DNA from: Rhipidocladum racemiflorum
Lineage: Eukaryota > Streptophyta > Magnoliopsida > Poales > Poaceae
Direction: 5' to 3'
DNA length: 64,000 bases
NCBI GenBank assembly: GCA_036346355.1
Contig: CM070581.1
Span: 47,635,849 to 47,699,848 of the forward strand
Shown here: positions 63,601 to 64,000 of the stretch, in pieces
Layout: the number at the start of each line of letters is the position of its first letter
Position numbering within the stretch: position 1 is the first letter of the stretch
Translations under genes and position numbers: made by a program
The notes under the pieces: model-generated
What the model was told of the DNA's origin: nothing
Databases searched by the model: none
What the model saw: the letters and a program-made list of their open reading frames with translations, nothing else

Positions 63601-64000
63601 TCTTCAGGCCATTTCTGCCAGTACACCATCTTCGATGGAAAATCTAATTGCTGGTTATGAGGATGATGTTGATACCAAAAAAGTGCTGGCTGAATTGAGT
63701 TTGCCGGGAGCTGAGCACAAACATTTTCAATTGCAGGGAGGTGTCCTTCGATATAAAGGCCGAATTTGGGTAGGTACTAATACTCTGGCTCAGAACCATA
63801 TTATGCAGGCACTGCACCACAGTGGCATTGGAGGCCACTCGGGTATTCAAGCCACCTATCAACGCATTAAGAATCTGTTTGCTTGGCCCAGCATGAAAAA
63901 CAGCATTCAGACCTTTGTGCAAAGCTGTGCAGTTTGTCAACAAGCCAAATCTGAGCATATCAAGCTTCTGGAATTGTTGCAGCCTCTGCCAGTTCCAACT
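63601..64000 (+). CDS. Reina integrase, N-terminal part (incomplete)
   Basis: The frame stays open to the window edge. It holds LAELSLPGAEHKHFQLQGGV and LRYKGRIWVG, then the HHCC domain HHSGIGGHSGIQATYQRIKN ... FVQSCAVCQQAKSEHI. The catalytic core and chromodomain lie right of the window. Confidence 0.85.

Larger units (their letters stand above)
59963..64000 (+). mobile_element. Reina-type chromovirus (right end outside the window)
   Basis: A short 267-bp LTR, TGGTATCAG primer site, Gag, then protease, RT, RNase H and the start of integrase in gypsy order. The short LTR and pol text fit the Reina clade. It sits in the glycosyltransferase end; the flank CATGG (59958-59962) is the candidate duplication. 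Confidence 0.85.

Overview
The window is nuclear DNA of a grass (Poaceae). The signs are the transposon families (Tekay-, Tat- and Reina-type Ty3/gypsy, SIRE-type Ty1/copia, a plant L1 LINE, a Mutator-like element), plant-type short GT-AG introns, and a glucosyltransferase pseudogene of the plant family-1 type. Species cannot be fixed from sequence alone. No intact host gene, tRNA, rRNA or CRISPR is visible. Nearly everything is nested transposable elements in a heterochromatic block.

Layout from left to right. 1-4411 is the decayed interior of a gypsy-like element whose 3' LTR is 4412-6572; a ~1.4 kb hAT-like element (2607-4019) sits inside it. An L1 LINE (6573-18008) follows. It was apparently broken at 6572 by that gypsy element, and it is broken again at 8435/14589 by a Tekay-type element with gag but no pol (8436-14588, target duplication CAATA). 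18009-18938 is AT-rich unassigned DNA. 18939-30520 is a complete Tat-lineage gypsy element on the minus strand (620-bp LTRs, duplication TATAC). It has gag, protease, RT, two RNase H domains and integrase, and in addition an oppositely oriented gene with three introns, its own TATA box and a plant mobile domain (PMD).

30679-30981 and 59735-59957 are two halves of one UDP-glycosyltransferase pseudogene. They are split inside the PSPG box by a 28.7-kb Mutator-like element (30982-59724; ~200-bp terminal inverted repeats; 10-bp duplication CTTGAGAGCA). The Mutator-like element keeps only a transposase tail, and it carries PMD-like C-terminal exons and a spliced gene with two GRF-type zinc fingers. 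It was itself hit by a SIRE-type copia element (31209-41528, minus strand) and a Tekay-type chromovirus with ~3.45-kb LTRs (45953-58537, duplication GCGTA). A Reina-type chromovirus (59963 to the window end) entered the C-terminal end of the glycosyltransferase.

The most noteworthy signals are the spliced antisense PMD gene in the Tat element; the Mutator-like element carrying PMD and GRF-finger genes; two hairpins conserved at fixed distance between different gypsy families (one at the LTR end with a compensatory base-pair change, one 18-19 nt before the 3' LTR); and LTR pairs whose differences cluster in CG/CHG-rich sequence, which may be biology or a sequencing artefact.
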